Source of the DNA: Cyanobium sp. N.Huapi 1H5
GTDB lineage: Bacteria; Cyanobacteriota; Cyanobacteriia; PCC-6307; Cyanobiaceae
Assembly: GCF_024345535.1 (NCBI RefSeq)
Contig: NZ_JAGQBH010000002.1
Coordinates: 186,001-250,000 of the forward strand
DNA: 64,000 nt
Reading direction: 5' to 3'
The notes beneath the pieces are model-generated. The model did not search any database. It was given only the letters and a program-made list of their open reading frames with translations, and had not been told where the DNA came from. Of the stretch, positions 26,413-37,676 are shown one piece after another. The translations under genes were made by a program, and so were the position numbers. Each line of letters opens with the position of its first letter. Position 1 is the stretch's first letter.

Positions 26413-28187
26413 ACGATGAAGGCCCCGGGAGTCAGGTTGAGCAGGGGGCAGGTGAGGGTCCGGCCGGGCTCCCCGCTTCCCCCATCGCCGTCCGTCTCCC
26501 CGCTGTCCGCCGCCGGGACAAGGTCGGTGAGCTGGCGGCGCTCCGGCTCCAGGTCGATGCTCGGGTGGCCCTTGCGGCGGGCATCGGGCGCCAGCAGCAG
26601 GTTCACGCCGGTGGTGCCCTGCCAGCGGGCCATCTCCATCAGCGGCCCGGCCAGGTCGGCGGCCGTGAGCTGGCGGGACTGGTGGGCGGCCAGCAACAGG
26701 GCCAGCCCGGGCCGATCAAGCAGGGCCAGCAGGCGGGGATCCTCCTCCCGCTCCAGCAGCAGCCCCTTGCGCCGCGCCCAGTCCCGCAGCACCTCCAGAC
26801 GGCTTGCCCCCAGCAGGGGATCGTGGGGGCCGTGCCAGCTGAGCACCGCCGTGAGGCCATGGGATTCCGCCTCCATCAGGTGGCCCAGCTTGGTGCGCTT
26901 CACCCGCAGGTAGGCGGCGTTGTGGATGCCGGGATCCATCACCAGGGGAACCCGGTCGACCACCTGGAGCCCATAGCCGCCCAGGCCGGCGATCTTGCGG
27001 GGGTTGTTGGTGATCAGGCGCAGCCGGCGCACGCCCAGGTCGCTGAGGATCTGGGCGCCGACGCCGTAGTTGCGCAGGTCGGCGGCGAAGCCCAGCCGTT
27101 CGTTGGCCTCCACCGTGTCCAGGCCGCCGTCCTGGAGGCTGTAGGCCTTGAGCTTGTTGATCAGGCCGATGCCTCGCCCTTCCTGGCGCAGGTACACCAC
27201 CACCCCCTCCCCGGCCGACTCGATCATGCGCAGGGCCGCCTCCAGCTGGGGGCGGCAGTCGCAGCGGAGCGAGCCGAAGGCATCGCCCGTGAGGCACTCG
27301 GAGTGCACCCGCACCAGCACCGGGCCATGGCCCCGTTCGGGGTAGCCCTTGACGATCGCCACGTGCTCGCTGCCGTCGAGTTCATTGCGGTAGCCGATCG
27401 CCCGGAACTGGCCGAAGCTGCTGGGCAGGGTGGCCTCCGCCTGGCGGGCCACGAACCGCTCGGTGTCGAGGCGGTAGCGGATCAGGTCGGCGATGCTGAT
27501 CAGCCGCAGGCCGTGGTGCCGGGCGTAGTCGGCCAGCTGGGCCAGCCGGGCCATGGAGCCATCGGGATTCTGGATCTCGCAGATCACACCGGCCGGGTAC
27601 AGACCCGCCAGGCGGGCCAGGTCGACGGCCGCCTCCGTGTGGCCCGCCCGCTGCAGCACCCCGCCCTGGCGGGCCCGCAGGGGGAAGATGTGGCCGGGCC
27701 GGCGCAGGTCGCCGGGCCGGGTGTCGGGATGGATCGCCACCTGGATCGTGCGGGCACGGTCCTCGGCCGAGATGCCCGTGCTCACCCCCCGCTCCGGCCC
27801 CGCATCCACGCTCACCGTGAAGGCGGTCTGGTTGCTGTCGGTGTTGCGATCCACCATCAGGGGCAGATCCAGGGCATCGAGCCGCTCGCCCTCCATCGCC
27901 AGGCAGATCAGGCCACGGGCATCGGTGGCCATGAAGTTGATCTGCTGGGGGGTGGCGAACTGGGCCGCACAGATCAGGTCCCCTTCGTTTTCCCGGTTCT
28001 CGTCATCGACCACCACGATCGACTCACCGTTGCGGATGGCCGCCAGGGCATCGGCGATGGCATCGAAGTGAATGCCCGTGGACTGGCGTGGGCCGGACAG
28101 GACGGTCAAGGGAGCGTGGTGGAAGAGGAAGTCCTGCGCCGGGTCGGGCGAAGAACGTGGCCGATCGCTGAAAGGATCGAACCTCAT
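26403..28187 (-). CDS. ribBA: Bifunctional DHBP synthase / GTP cyclohydrolase II
   Basis: RibBA makes two precursors of riboflavin. The N-terminal half is 3,4-dihydroxy-2-butanone-4-phosphate synthase ([30 protein letters not shown]). The second half is GTP cyclohydrolase II, with zinc cysteines in [20 protein letters not shown] and the RQEGRGIGL motif. About 150 residues follow the usual end, a long C-terminal extension with no motif I know, common in picocyanobacterial annotations. ATG 28187 is the far start, but a TATAAA overlaps it, so translation may begin further in, near the TTG about 28 codons downstream. Confidence 0.93.
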   Translation of the reverse strand: MRFDPFSDRPRSSPDPAQDFLFHHAPLTVLSGPRQSTGIHFDAIADALAAIRNGESIVVVDDENRENEGDLICAAQFATPQQINFMATDARGLICLAMEGERLDALDLPLMVDRNTDSNQTAFTVSVDAGPERGVSTGISAEDRARTIQVAIHPDTRPGDLRRPGHIFPLRARQGGVLQRAGHTEAAVDLARLAGLYPAGVICEIQNPDGSMARLAQLADYARHHGLRLISIADLIRYRLDTERFVARQAEATLPSSFGQFRAIGYRNELDGSEHVAIVKGYPERGHGPVLVRVHSECLTGDAFGSLRCDCRPQLEAALRMIESAGEGVVVYLRQEGRGIGLINKLKAYSLQDGGLDTVEANERLGFAADLRNYGVGAQILSDLGVRRLRLITNNPRKIAGLGGYGLQVVDRVPLVMDPGIHNAAYLRVKRTKLGHLMEAESHGLTAVLSWHGPHDPLLGASRLEVLRDWARRKGLLLEREEDPRLLALLDRPGLALLLAAHQSRQLTAADLAGPLMEMARWQGTTGVNLLLAPDARRKGHPSIDLEPERRQLTDLVPAADSGETDGDGGSGEPGRTLTCPLLNLTPGAFIVWS

Positions 28188-28192
28188 TTATA
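28187..28192 (-). promoter_or_regulatory. TATAAA -10-like element overlapping the annotated ribBA start
   Basis: Reading leftward, TATAAATG places a near-consensus -10 directly on the ATG at 28187. If used, transcription would start about 7 bases later, inside the coding frame, and the ATG would be lost. No good -35 is visible 17 bases upstream. Confidence 0.3.
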
Positions 28193-28229
28193 GGGTGCCG
28201 GTACGATCCAGCGTTCTTCTGCGTTCCGC

Positions 28230-29294
28230 ATGGCTGGCAAGCGCGTTGCGGTGATCGGTGCCAGTGGCTACGGGGGACTGCAGACCCTCAGGCTGCTGCA
28301 GGGCCACCCGGACCTCTCGGTGAGCTTTCTGGGCGGAGAGCGCAGCACCGGCAGGCGCTGGAGCGAACTGGTGCCCTTCCTGCCGCTGGAGGACGACCTG
28401 GTGGTGCGCTCGCCGGATCCGGAGGCCATCGCCGCCGCCGCCGATCTGGCCGTCCTGAGCCTGCCGAACGGCCTGGCGGCCGGTCTGGTCCCCGAACTGC
28501 TGCAGCGCGGCGTGAAGGTGGTGGATCTCTCGGCCGACTACCGCTACCGCTCCCTGGCCCAGTGGGAGGAGGTCTATGCCGCGGAGGCCCGCCAGGCCGC
28601 CCGCCAGGATGACCATCTCTGCCGGGAAGCCGTTTACGGCCTGGTGGAGGTGGCCGAGGCGCGGATCCGCGAGGCCCGGCTGGTGGCGGCCCCCGGCTGT
28701 TTTCCCACCGCCAGCCTGCTGGCCCTGCTGCCGTTCCTCGAGCAGGGGCTGATCGAGACGAGCGGCATCGTCATCGACGCCAAGACGGGCACCTCCGGCG
28801 GCGGCCGGGCCGCCAAGGAGAACCTGTTGCTGGCCGAGGCCGCCGAAGCTGTGGCGCCCTATGGCGTGGTGGGCCACCGCCACACCAGCGAGATCGAGCA
28901 GCTGGCGGGCCAGGCGGCGGGCCAGGCGATCCAGCTGCAGTTCACGCCCCACCTGATGCCGATGGTGCGGGGCCTGCTGGCGACGGTGTACGGGCGGCTG
29001 CGGGACCCCGGCCTGACGGCGGAGGACTGCACGACCCTGCTCAAGGCCTCCTACCGCCACAGCCCCACGGTGCAGGTCCTGCCGGTGGGGGTCTACCCCT
29101 CGACCAAGTGGGTGCGCAACACCAACCGCTGCCTGCTGTCGGTCCAGGTGGACCCGCGCACCGGCCAGCTGATCGTCATGAGCGCCATCGACAACCTGGT
29201 CAAGGGCCAGGCCGGCCAGGGGGTGCAGTGCCTCAACCTGCTCAGCGGCCTGGCGGCCGGCACCGGACTGCCGCTGCTGCCCTTCTACCCCTGA
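28230..29294 (+). CDS. argC: N-acetyl-gamma-glutamyl-phosphate reductase
   Basis: ArgC reduces N-acetylglutamyl phosphate with NADPH in arginine synthesis. The 354-aa product has the NADP loop VIGASGYGGLQTLRLL at the start, the catalytic cysteine in AAPGCFPTAS (about residue 156), and VGHRHTSEIEQ and FTPHLMPMVRGLLAT in the C-terminal domain. It is divergent from ribBA with a 42-bp gap and ends with a 10-bp convergent overlap into purN. Confidence 0.96.
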   Translation: MAGKRVAVIGASGYGGLQTLRLLQGHPDLSVSFLGGERSTGRRWSELVPFLPLEDDLVVRSPDPEAIAAAADLAVLSLPNGLAAGLVPELLQRGVKVVDLSADYRYRSLAQWEEVYAAEARQAARQDDHLCREAVYGLVEVAEARIREARLVAAPGCFPTASLLALLPFLEQGLIETSGIVIDAKTGTSGGGRAAKENLLLAEAAEAVAPYGVVGHRHTSEIEQLAGQAAGQAIQLQFTPHLMPMVRGLLATVYGRLRDPGLTAEDCTTLLKASYRHSPTVQVLPVGVYPSTKWVRNTNRCLLSVQVDPRTGQLIVMSAIDNLVKGQAGQGVQCLNLLSGLAAGTGLPLLPFYP

Positions 29295-29944
29295 GCCAGG
29301 CGCCGGGCGGCGAGGCTGACGGCCAGGGGCAGAATCCGGTGCTCCTGGCGCTGGATGCGGGCGTGGAGCCGGTCGCGGTCGTCGTCCGCCAGCACCGGCA
29401 CCGCCGCCTGCACCAGGATCGGCCCCGCATCCACCTGCTCGGTCACCAGGTGGGCGGTGCAGCCGGCCAGGGTCACCCCGGCCGCCAGGGCCTCTCCCAC
29501 CCCGTCGGCGCCGCGGAAGCTGGGCAGCAGGGAGGGGTGGATGTTCACCAGCCGTTCCGGGTAGGCCCCGATCAGCACCGGGGTGACGATGCGCATCCAG
29601 CCCGCCATCACCACCAGATCGACCCGATGCGCTTCGAACAGGCTGATCAGGGCACGGTCCAGGGCCTCCCGTGAGGCCTGCCGGCGGTGGTCGATCACCT
29701 CGCAGGGGATCCCGAGGCGTTCAGCCCGCTCCCGGGCCCCGCAGTCCGCCCGGTTCACCGCCAGGACGACCACCTGGCCGTGCAGCCTGCCATCGCCGCA
29801 GGCCCGCGCCAGGGCTTCGAAGTTGCTTCCCGTGCCCGAGGCCATCACCGCCAGTCGCAGCGGGGCGTCGGCGGCCGGAAGCGGCTGTGGCAACGGCCAC
29901 TGGAGAGACCCGCCGGGATCGCTATGGTCAGCGGAATCGGGCAT
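29285..29944 (-). CDS. purN: Phosphoribosylglycinamide formyltransferase
   Basis: PurN transfers a formyl group from 10-formyl-THF to GAR in purine synthesis. The 219-aa product has VMASGTGSNFEALARAC after a short variable leader, MRIVTPVLIGAY, the signature NIHPSLLPSFRG with catalytic His, and the Asp of EQVDAGPILVQ. ATG 29944 is preferred; ATG 29953 would overlap the start codon of the divergent Ycf35-like gene. Its stop overlaps argC. Confidence 0.93.
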   Translation of the reverse strand: MPDSADHSDPGGSLQWPLPQPLPAADAPLRLAVMASGTGSNFEALARACGDGRLHGQVVVLAVNRADCGARERAERLGIPCEVIDHRRQASREALDRALISLFEAHRVDLVVMAGWMRIVTPVLIGAYPERLVNIHPSLLPSFRGADGVGEALAAGVTLAGCTAHLVTEQVDAGPILVQAAVPVLADDDRDRLHARIQRQEHRILPLAVSLAARRLAQG

Positions 29945-29951
29945 TGCGTCC

Positions 29952-30296
29952 ATGTCCCATCTCTCCATCCTGCCCACCGTTCTGCGGGATGCCGAGGCCC
30001 TGGCGGCCACCCTCGCCAGCCTCGAGCTCCCCTGGCGGTGGGGGGGTGAACTGGTCGGATTCGCCGGCGAGCGCCAGGCGGTGACCCTGCAGCTGCAGCT
30101 CAGGGACGGCCAGGGCCTGGGATGGGTCCAGCTGAACGACGGCTCCCTCGCCCTGGTGGGCGATCTCCAGCGCATCAGCCGCAACAACGGCCTGCAGCGG
30201 CTGCTGGGCAGGATCACCCGGGCCTATGCCGCCCGGGCGGCCCTCCAGGAGGCCAGCCTGGTCCTCCCCACGGCGTCGATCGAGCTCCGTGTCTGA
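29952..30296 (+). CDS. Ycf35-like DUF1257 family protein (short form)
   Basis: A 114-aa protein starting MSHLSILPTVLRD, the typical Ycf35/DUF1257 opening, and ending with the family-like RLLGRITRAYAARAALQEA segment. The middle is shorter and more divergent than the usual chloroplast and cyanobacterial Ycf35. The family's function is not established. It overlaps the M61 peptidase gene by 8 bp and starts head-to-head with purN with almost no gap, so its promoter must lie within purN coding sequence or share bases with it. Confidence 0.7.
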   Translation: MSHLSILPTVLRDAEALAATLASLELPWRWGGELVGFAGERQAVTLQLQLRDGQGLGWVQLNDGSLALVGDLQRISRNNGLQRLLGRITRAYAARAALQEASLVLPTASIELRV

Positions 30297-32037
30297 CGAC
30301 CCACCCCAACCCGACACGGCCACCGGGCCGGTCGTCCTGCTCGATCTCCTCGATCCCCATCGCCACCTCGTCCAGGTCACCCTCCATCTCACCCCCCGCT
30401 GCCAGCGGATTGAATTGCAGTTGCCCGCCTGGACGCCGGGCTCCTACCTGATCCGGGACCACGTCCGCCACCTCGAGGGCCTGGAGGTGGAGCAGGGGGG
30501 GAGCCACGTCATCCCAACACGGGTGGCGGAGTCCCGCTGGCGCCTCTCCCTCCCCAGCCTCGACCCCCTCGTCGTCCGCTACCGCCTCCAGGCCACAGAG
30601 CTGAGCGTGCGCACCTGCCACCTCAACGCCGACCACGGCTTCCTGGCCCTGGCCGGCGTGGTGCTGGAGGTCACGGGCGAACGCTGGAATCCCCACCGCC
30701 TGGAGCTGCGGCTGCCCGAGGGCTGGGAGGCCTTCATTCCCCTCCCCAGCAACGGCAACGGAGCCTGGATTGCCGGCAACTACGACCGGCTGATCGACGC
30801 GCCCGTCGAGGCCGGCCCCCATCCCTGCCACCGGTTCAGCGTCGCCGGGGTGCCGCACCGCTGGGTCACCTGGGGGGGCGACCTGCCCGCCCAGGATCCC
30901 GCCTGGCTGGCCGATGTGGAACGCATCGCCCTGGCCTGCTGCCGCCTGATGGGGGAGGCCACCCCCGCCAGCGACGATTACCTGTTCGTGCTGCACCTGC
31001 TGGAAGCGGGCTTCGGCGGGCTGGAGCACGACCACGCCAGCGTGCTGCAGTACGGCCGCCGGGCCCTGGCGGCTCCCGGTGGACGCCGGAAGCTGCTGCA
31101 GCTGGTGGCCCATGAGTACCTGCACCAGTGGAACGTGCGGCGTCTGAAGCCCGCCGAACTCACTCCCCTTGACTACGGGCGGGCCACGATCGTGTCCGGT
31201 CTCTGGTTCGCCGAGGGGGTGACCTCCTACCTCGACCTGCTGCTGCCCCTGGCGGCCGGCGTGGGCACCGAGGCCGAGCTGCTCGAGGACCTGGGGGCCG
31301 ACCTGAGCCGCTACCTGTTCACCCCCGGTCGCCGCGTCCAGGGACTGCGGCAGAGCGCCCAGGAGGCCTGGGTGAAGCTCTACCGCCAGGATGCCTCCTC
31401 CGCCGACAGCCAGATCAGCTACTACCTCAAGGGGGCCGTTGTGGCGCTGGTGCTCGACCTGCACCTGCGGCGCCATGGCTCCAGCCTGGGGGTGGTGCTG
31501 CGGGGCCTGTGGCGCAGCCACGGGGCCGCGGGGCGCGGCTACACCGACGCCGATCTGATCGACGCCTTCGCCGGCCAGGCCCCCGACCTGGCGGAGCTGC
31601 TGCCCCACTGGCTGGAGAGCACCGACGACCCCGACCTCGGCGCCTACCTGGCCGATGTCGGCCTGGCCCTGCGGCCGAAGCCGGCCAAGGAGCCCTTCCT
31701 CGGCTGGCAGCTGGACGAGCCCGCGGGGGGCACCATGCGGCTGAAGCGGGTGCATCGGGACGGTCCGGCGGAGCGGGCCTGCCTGCAGGCGGGGGATGAG
31801 CTGCTGGCCCTCGATGACCTGCGCCTGCGCACCCCGGAGGACCTGGCCCTGGCCCTCGCCATCCCCACGGCAGCGTCGGAACGGCAGCTGCTCTTCTGCC
31901 GGGAGGGCCGGGTGCGCAGCACCGGCCTGCAGCCCGATCCCCCGGCCATCGCCAGCTGGCAGCTGGTGATCGATCCCGAAGGCGACAGCGCCCACACCCG
32001 CGACAACCGGCAGCGCTGGCTGTCGCTGCAGCCATGA
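30289..32037 (+). CDS. M61 family peptidase with C-terminal PDZ domain
   Basis: A 582-aa metallopeptidase of the glycyl-aminopeptidase/M61 family. The zinc motif HEYLHQWN (about residue 277) and the third ligand Glu in LWFAEGVTSYLDL are intact. The N-terminal third has the beta-rich M61 fold (LPAWTPGSYLIRDHVRHL), and the last about 100 residues form a PDZ-like domain (AERACLQAGDELLALDDL). The start is GTG 30289, overlapping the previous gene. I see no signal peptide, so it is probably cytoplasmic. It overlaps the amidase gene by 4 bp. Confidence 0.88.
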   Translation: MSDDPPQPDTATGPVVLLDLLDPHRHLVQVTLHLTPRCQRIELQLPAWTPGSYLIRDHVRHLEGLEVEQGGSHVIPTRVAESRWRLSLPSLDPLVVRYRLQATELSVRTCHLNADHGFLALAGVVLEVTGERWNPHRLELRLPEGWEAFIPLPSNGNGAWIAGNYDRLIDAPVEAGPHPCHRFSVAGVPHRWVTWGGDLPAQDPAWLADVERIALACCRLMGEATPASDDYLFVLHLLEAGFGGLEHDHASVLQYGRRALAAPGGRRKLLQLVAHEYLHQWNVRRLKPAELTPLDYGRATIVSGLWFAEGVTSYLDLLLPLAAGVGTEAELLEDLGADLSRYLFTPGRRVQGLRQSAQEAWVKLYRQDASSADSQISYYLKGAVVALVLDLHLRRHGSSLGVVLRGLWRSHGAAGRGYTDADLIDAFAGQAPDLAELLPHWLESTDDPDLGAYLADVGLALRPKPAKEPFLGWQLDEPAGGTMRLKRVHRDGPAERACLQAGDELLALDDLRLRTPEDLALALAIPTAASERQLLFCREGRVRSTGLQPDPPAIASWQLVIDPEGDSAHTRDNRQRWLSLQP

Positions 32038-32909
32038 CCTCGTCCCTGCGCCCCCTGGTGCTGGCGGTGGCCGGTGCGGGTGTGATCAGCCTGGGGGGAC
32101 TCACCTGGCTGGGCCGTGGCCTGTTCGGCGCCCCGGGCAATGCCGGTGGCCGTGCCTCCCTCCTCGATCTGCTCGAGGAGGTGCGCCAGTCCCCTCCCGA
32201 TGGGGGGGCGTCGCCCTCACCGCCTGAGCAGGCCCTGCCGCCGCCCCAGGCCGCCTGGCGCGCTCCCCTGGGGGGGGCCTGCCAGGCCGATCCGGCCCTG
32301 CGCGCCCGCCTGGCGGGCCTGGCGGAGCGACTGCGCTACGACACCGTCCGGCTGCGCATCGACCCAAGCAACTACGGCGAGCGCTTCCGCCGGGATGCCT
32401 TCGGCCAGACGCTCGACACCACCCCCCAGGTCGTCGTGCTGCACGAGACCGTCTTCGGCATCAATTCGGCGATCAACACCTTCATGACGCCCCATCCGCG
32501 GGACGAGGACCAGGTGAGCTACCACACCCTGATCGGCCTCGATGGCCAGGTGGTGGAGGCGCTGGACCCGGCCAAGCGGGCCTTCGGCGCCGGCAATTCG
32601 GCCTTCAACGGCCGCTGGGTGGTGACCAACCCGGAGCTGGCCGGCTCCATCAACAACTTCGCCCTGCACCTCAGCCTGGAAACGCCCCTCGACGGCGAGA
32701 ACCAGGGCTCCAGCCACAGCGGCTACACGGCCGCCCAGTACGACGCCCTCGCCGTGGTGCTGGCCCGCTGGATGCGCCGTTACGGCATTCCCGCCAGCAA
32801 CATCACCACCCACCAGCACGTGGATCTGGGCGGGGAACGCATGGATCCGCGCAGCTTCGACTGGCGGGAACTGCAGGTGCGTCTTGCCGCCCTCGGGGTG
32901 CTCTGCTGA
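32034..32909 (+). CDS. N-acetylmuramoyl-L-alanine amidase (Amidase_2 type), secreted
   Basis: A 291-aa wall hydrolase. An N-terminal hydrophobic helix (about residues 7-28) acts as a signal or anchor, followed by a Pro-rich linker to about residue 75. The catalytic domain has zinc ligands in VVVLHETVFGINS and the C-terminal ITTHQHVDLGGERMDPRSFDW, with SYHTLIGLDG between them, as in PGRP/Amidase_2 enzymes. It cuts the MurNAc-L-Ala bond of peptidoglycan. The start overlaps the M61 gene stop. A hairpin at its own stop faces the next gene. Confidence 0.87.
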   Translation: MTSSLRPLVLAVAGAGVISLGGLTWLGRGLFGAPGNAGGRASLLDLLEEVRQSPPDGGASPSPPEQALPPPQAAWRAPLGGACQADPALRARLAGLAERLRYDTVRLRIDPSNYGERFRRDAFGQTLDTTPQVVVLHETVFGINSAINTFMTPHPRDEDQVSYHTLIGLDGQVVEALDPAKRAFGAGNSAFNGRWVVTNPELAGSINNFALHLSLETPLDGENQGSSHSGYTAAQYDALAVVLARWMRRYGIPASNITTHQHVDLGGERMDPRSFDWRELQVRLAALGVLC

Positions 32910-32941
32910 TCGGGACGCGCCGGGGGCCCGCTCAGATCAGC
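32905..32941. terminator. Hairpin between the amidase and the lytic-transglycosylase-like gene
   Basis: GCTGATC (32905-32911) pairs with GATCAGC (32935-32941); the amidase TGA lies in the left arm and the opposite gene's stop in the loop, which also has GC-rich self-complementarity. It probably acts on both convergent transcripts. No T-tract. Confidence 0.45.
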
Positions 32942-33867
32942 GGACTGGTGATCGGTTTGCGGGTGCCGTAGAGGAGGGCGTGAAGCTCCGGGTCCTGCAT
33001 GTAGCGGAGCACCCGTCCGGGGTAGTCCAGCTTGCCGTTGTGCAGATAGGCCAGGGTGGCGATGGCCTTGGCATCGGCGGGGGAGGTGCTGGCCATCAGC
33101 AGGGCGTTGTCGGAGAGACCCAGGGCCTGCTTCAGCCGCACGAACTTGCCCACCAGCAGGCGGACGTTGCGGTCGGGGTCGAGGAGTTCCATGCGCGCCT
33201 CGTCGATCTGCTCCGGGGTGGCATCGGCGGGCAGGAGCCCCTGCTTGACGAGCTCGCCGACGCTGAGCTGGGCGGGTCCGTGGGTGCTGAACAGGCCACT
33301 GCGGGCCGCCAGGGGCAGGTCTTCGCCGGGCTTGGCGTGCTGCAGCTCATCAAAGAGCACGGCGGTGACCAGCATCGGATTGATGTGGTGGCGGCGACTC
33401 TCGCTGAGGATCACCGGCCGGAGCTCCTCGAGCCTGCCGAGGGTGTGGCTGCGCAGGGGTTGCAGCTGGTCGATGCCTTCGGTGAACAGCTGGGCCAGCC
33501 GGGGCTGGGGGCCGTGGACGCCGAAGCGGCGGTTGAGCTCCCGCAGTTCCTCAGGACTGAAATCGACCGGATCGGGCCGCAGCCCTTCGCTGGTGGACGG
33601 ACTGATCAGGGGAAAGGCCTTGCCATCGCGACCGCCATCGGTGAGCAGGAATGGGGTGCGGGATCGCACCTGGGGTTCCCGGCTCAGGGGGACCAGGGCC
33701 AGGCTGCCGGCCACCAGGAGCAGCCCCAGCCTCAGTCCGTGCTGCCACAGGCCACGTATAGGCAGGCCGCTTCGAACGAGGCCTGGGTGCCTCACTCCTC
33801 GCAGAGGGGCCACCGCCGGCCGGCGGCCGGAGCGTCGGGGCTTAGTTCCGGCGAGGCGGGACAGCAA
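32932..33867 (-). CDS. Membrane-anchored conserved protein, lytic-transglycosylase-like (DUF1402-like)
   Basis: Up to 311 aa, with a basic N-terminus and one hydrophobic helix (GLRLGLLLVAGSLALVPL) that would export or anchor it. The centre (ILSESRRHHINPMLVTAVLFDELQ, then THGPAQLSVGELVKQG) resembles the lysozyme-like fold of lytic transglycosylases: a helix, a possible catalytic Glu and a GPAQ-type loop. I cannot name the family with certainty. The start is TTG 33867 or GTG 33795. A TACAAT at 33891-33896, reading leftward, fits a -10 for the longer form. It faces the amidase gene. Confidence 0.55.
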   Translation of the reverse strand: MLSRLAGTKPRRSGRRPAVAPLRGVRHPGLVRSGLPIRGLWQHGLRLGLLLVAGSLALVPLSREPQVRSRTPFLLTDGGRDGKAFPLISPSTSEGLRPDPVDFSPEELRELNRRFGVHGPQPRLAQLFTEGIDQLQPLRSHTLGRLEELRPVILSESRRHHINPMLVTAVLFDELQHAKPGEDLPLAARSGLFSTHGPAQLSVGELVKQGLLPADATPEQIDEARMELLDPDRNVRLLVGKFVRLKQALGLSDNALLMASTSPADAKAIATLAYLHNGKLDYPGRVLRYMQDPELHALLYGTRKPITSPLI

Positions 33868-34038
33868 GCGGAATGGCGCTCTTTAGATCAATTGTAACGA
33901 ACACGGCCGGATTCTTCCCGCTCCGGGGGCGCTACCGGAGCCGGCCCCGTGGTGGAAAGCCCGCATCCGCCGATCCGCTTGCCGAACGTGGAGGCTGATG
34001 GATACGGTTCGGGGGCCCGTCACGGCGTCCCAGGAGCC

Positions 34039-36772
<2,734 letters not shown>

Positions 36773-36816
36773 CCCCGCCTTCTGACCACCCTGCGACCCC
36801 GGAGGTCGGCGTTCCG

Positions 36817-37659
36817 ATGCTTGAGCTGCTCAGCGAGAACCGCAGCTTCGGCGGTCTGCACCGCCGTTTCCGCCACCCGTCCTCCGAGCTGGACGGGCCA
36901 GCGACCCTGGCGGTGTATCTGCCGCCCCAGGCCCTTGCCGGGGAGCGGGTGCCGGCCCTCTACTGGCTCTCAGGCCTCACCTGCACCGACGAGAACGTGA
37001 TGCAGAAGGGCGGCGCCCACCGGCTCGCCGCCGAACTCGGCCTGGCCCTGATCGCACCGGACACCAGCCCCAGGGGAGAGAGTGTTCCCACCGACCCTGA
37101 TGGCGGCTGGGATCTGGGCCAGGGGGCCGGCTTCTACGTCGATGCCACCGAGGCCCCCTGGGACCGCCATTACCGGATGCACGCCTATGTGGTGGAGGAG
37201 CTGCCCGCCCTGCTGGAAGCGGAGCTGCCCCTGAGCCAGGTCCGCGGCATCAGCGGCCACTCCATGGGGGGCCATGGAGCCCTGGTGACGGCCCTGCGGC
37301 ACCCGGGCCGCTATCGCTCGGTGTCCGCCTTCGCCCCGATCTGCCATCCCTGCGCCTGCCCCTGGGGCCAGAAGGCCTTCGGGGCCTACCTGGGCACCGA
37401 TCCACGGGCCTGGACCGCCTGGGACGCCACCCTGCTGATCCCCGCGGCGGCGGAGCGGCTGCCCCTGCTGGTGGATCAGGGCACGGCCGACCCGTTCCTC
37501 GAGACCCAGCTGCGGCCCGCCGACCTGGCGGCGGCGGCCGAGGCGGCGGGCCACCCCCTGCAGCTGCGCTTCCATGAGGGCTACGACCACAGCTACTTCT
37601 TCATCGCCAGCTTCATGGACGACCACCTGCGCCACCATGCAGCGGCCATGCGGGCCTGA
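36817..37659 (+). CDS. fghA: S-formylglutathione hydrolase
   Basis: FghA hydrolyses S-formylglutathione to formate and glutathione, the second step after FrmA. The 280-aa esterase-D-family protein has the nucleophile in GHSMGGHGAL (about residue 147), YWLSGLTCTDENVMQKGG near the oxyanion loop, and the catalytic His in FHEGYDHSYFF near the end, with the Asp in the DQGTADPFL loop. ATG 36817 is preferred. The gene is convergent with leuS over a 17-bp gap. Confidence 0.95.
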   Translation: MLELLSENRSFGGLHRRFRHPSSELDGPATLAVYLPPQALAGERVPALYWLSGLTCTDENVMQKGGAHRLAAELGLALIAPDTSPRGESVPTDPDGGWDLGQGAGFYVDATEAPWDRHYRMHAYVVEELPALLEAELPLSQVRGISGHSMGGHGALVTALRHPGRYRSVSAFAPICHPCACPWGQKAFGAYLGTDPRAWTAWDATLLIPAAAERLPLLVDQGTADPFLETQLRPADLAAAAEAAGHPLQLRFHEGYDHSYFFIASFMDDHLRHHAAAMRA

Positions 37660-37676
37660 GGCACGGGCGGTGGCCG

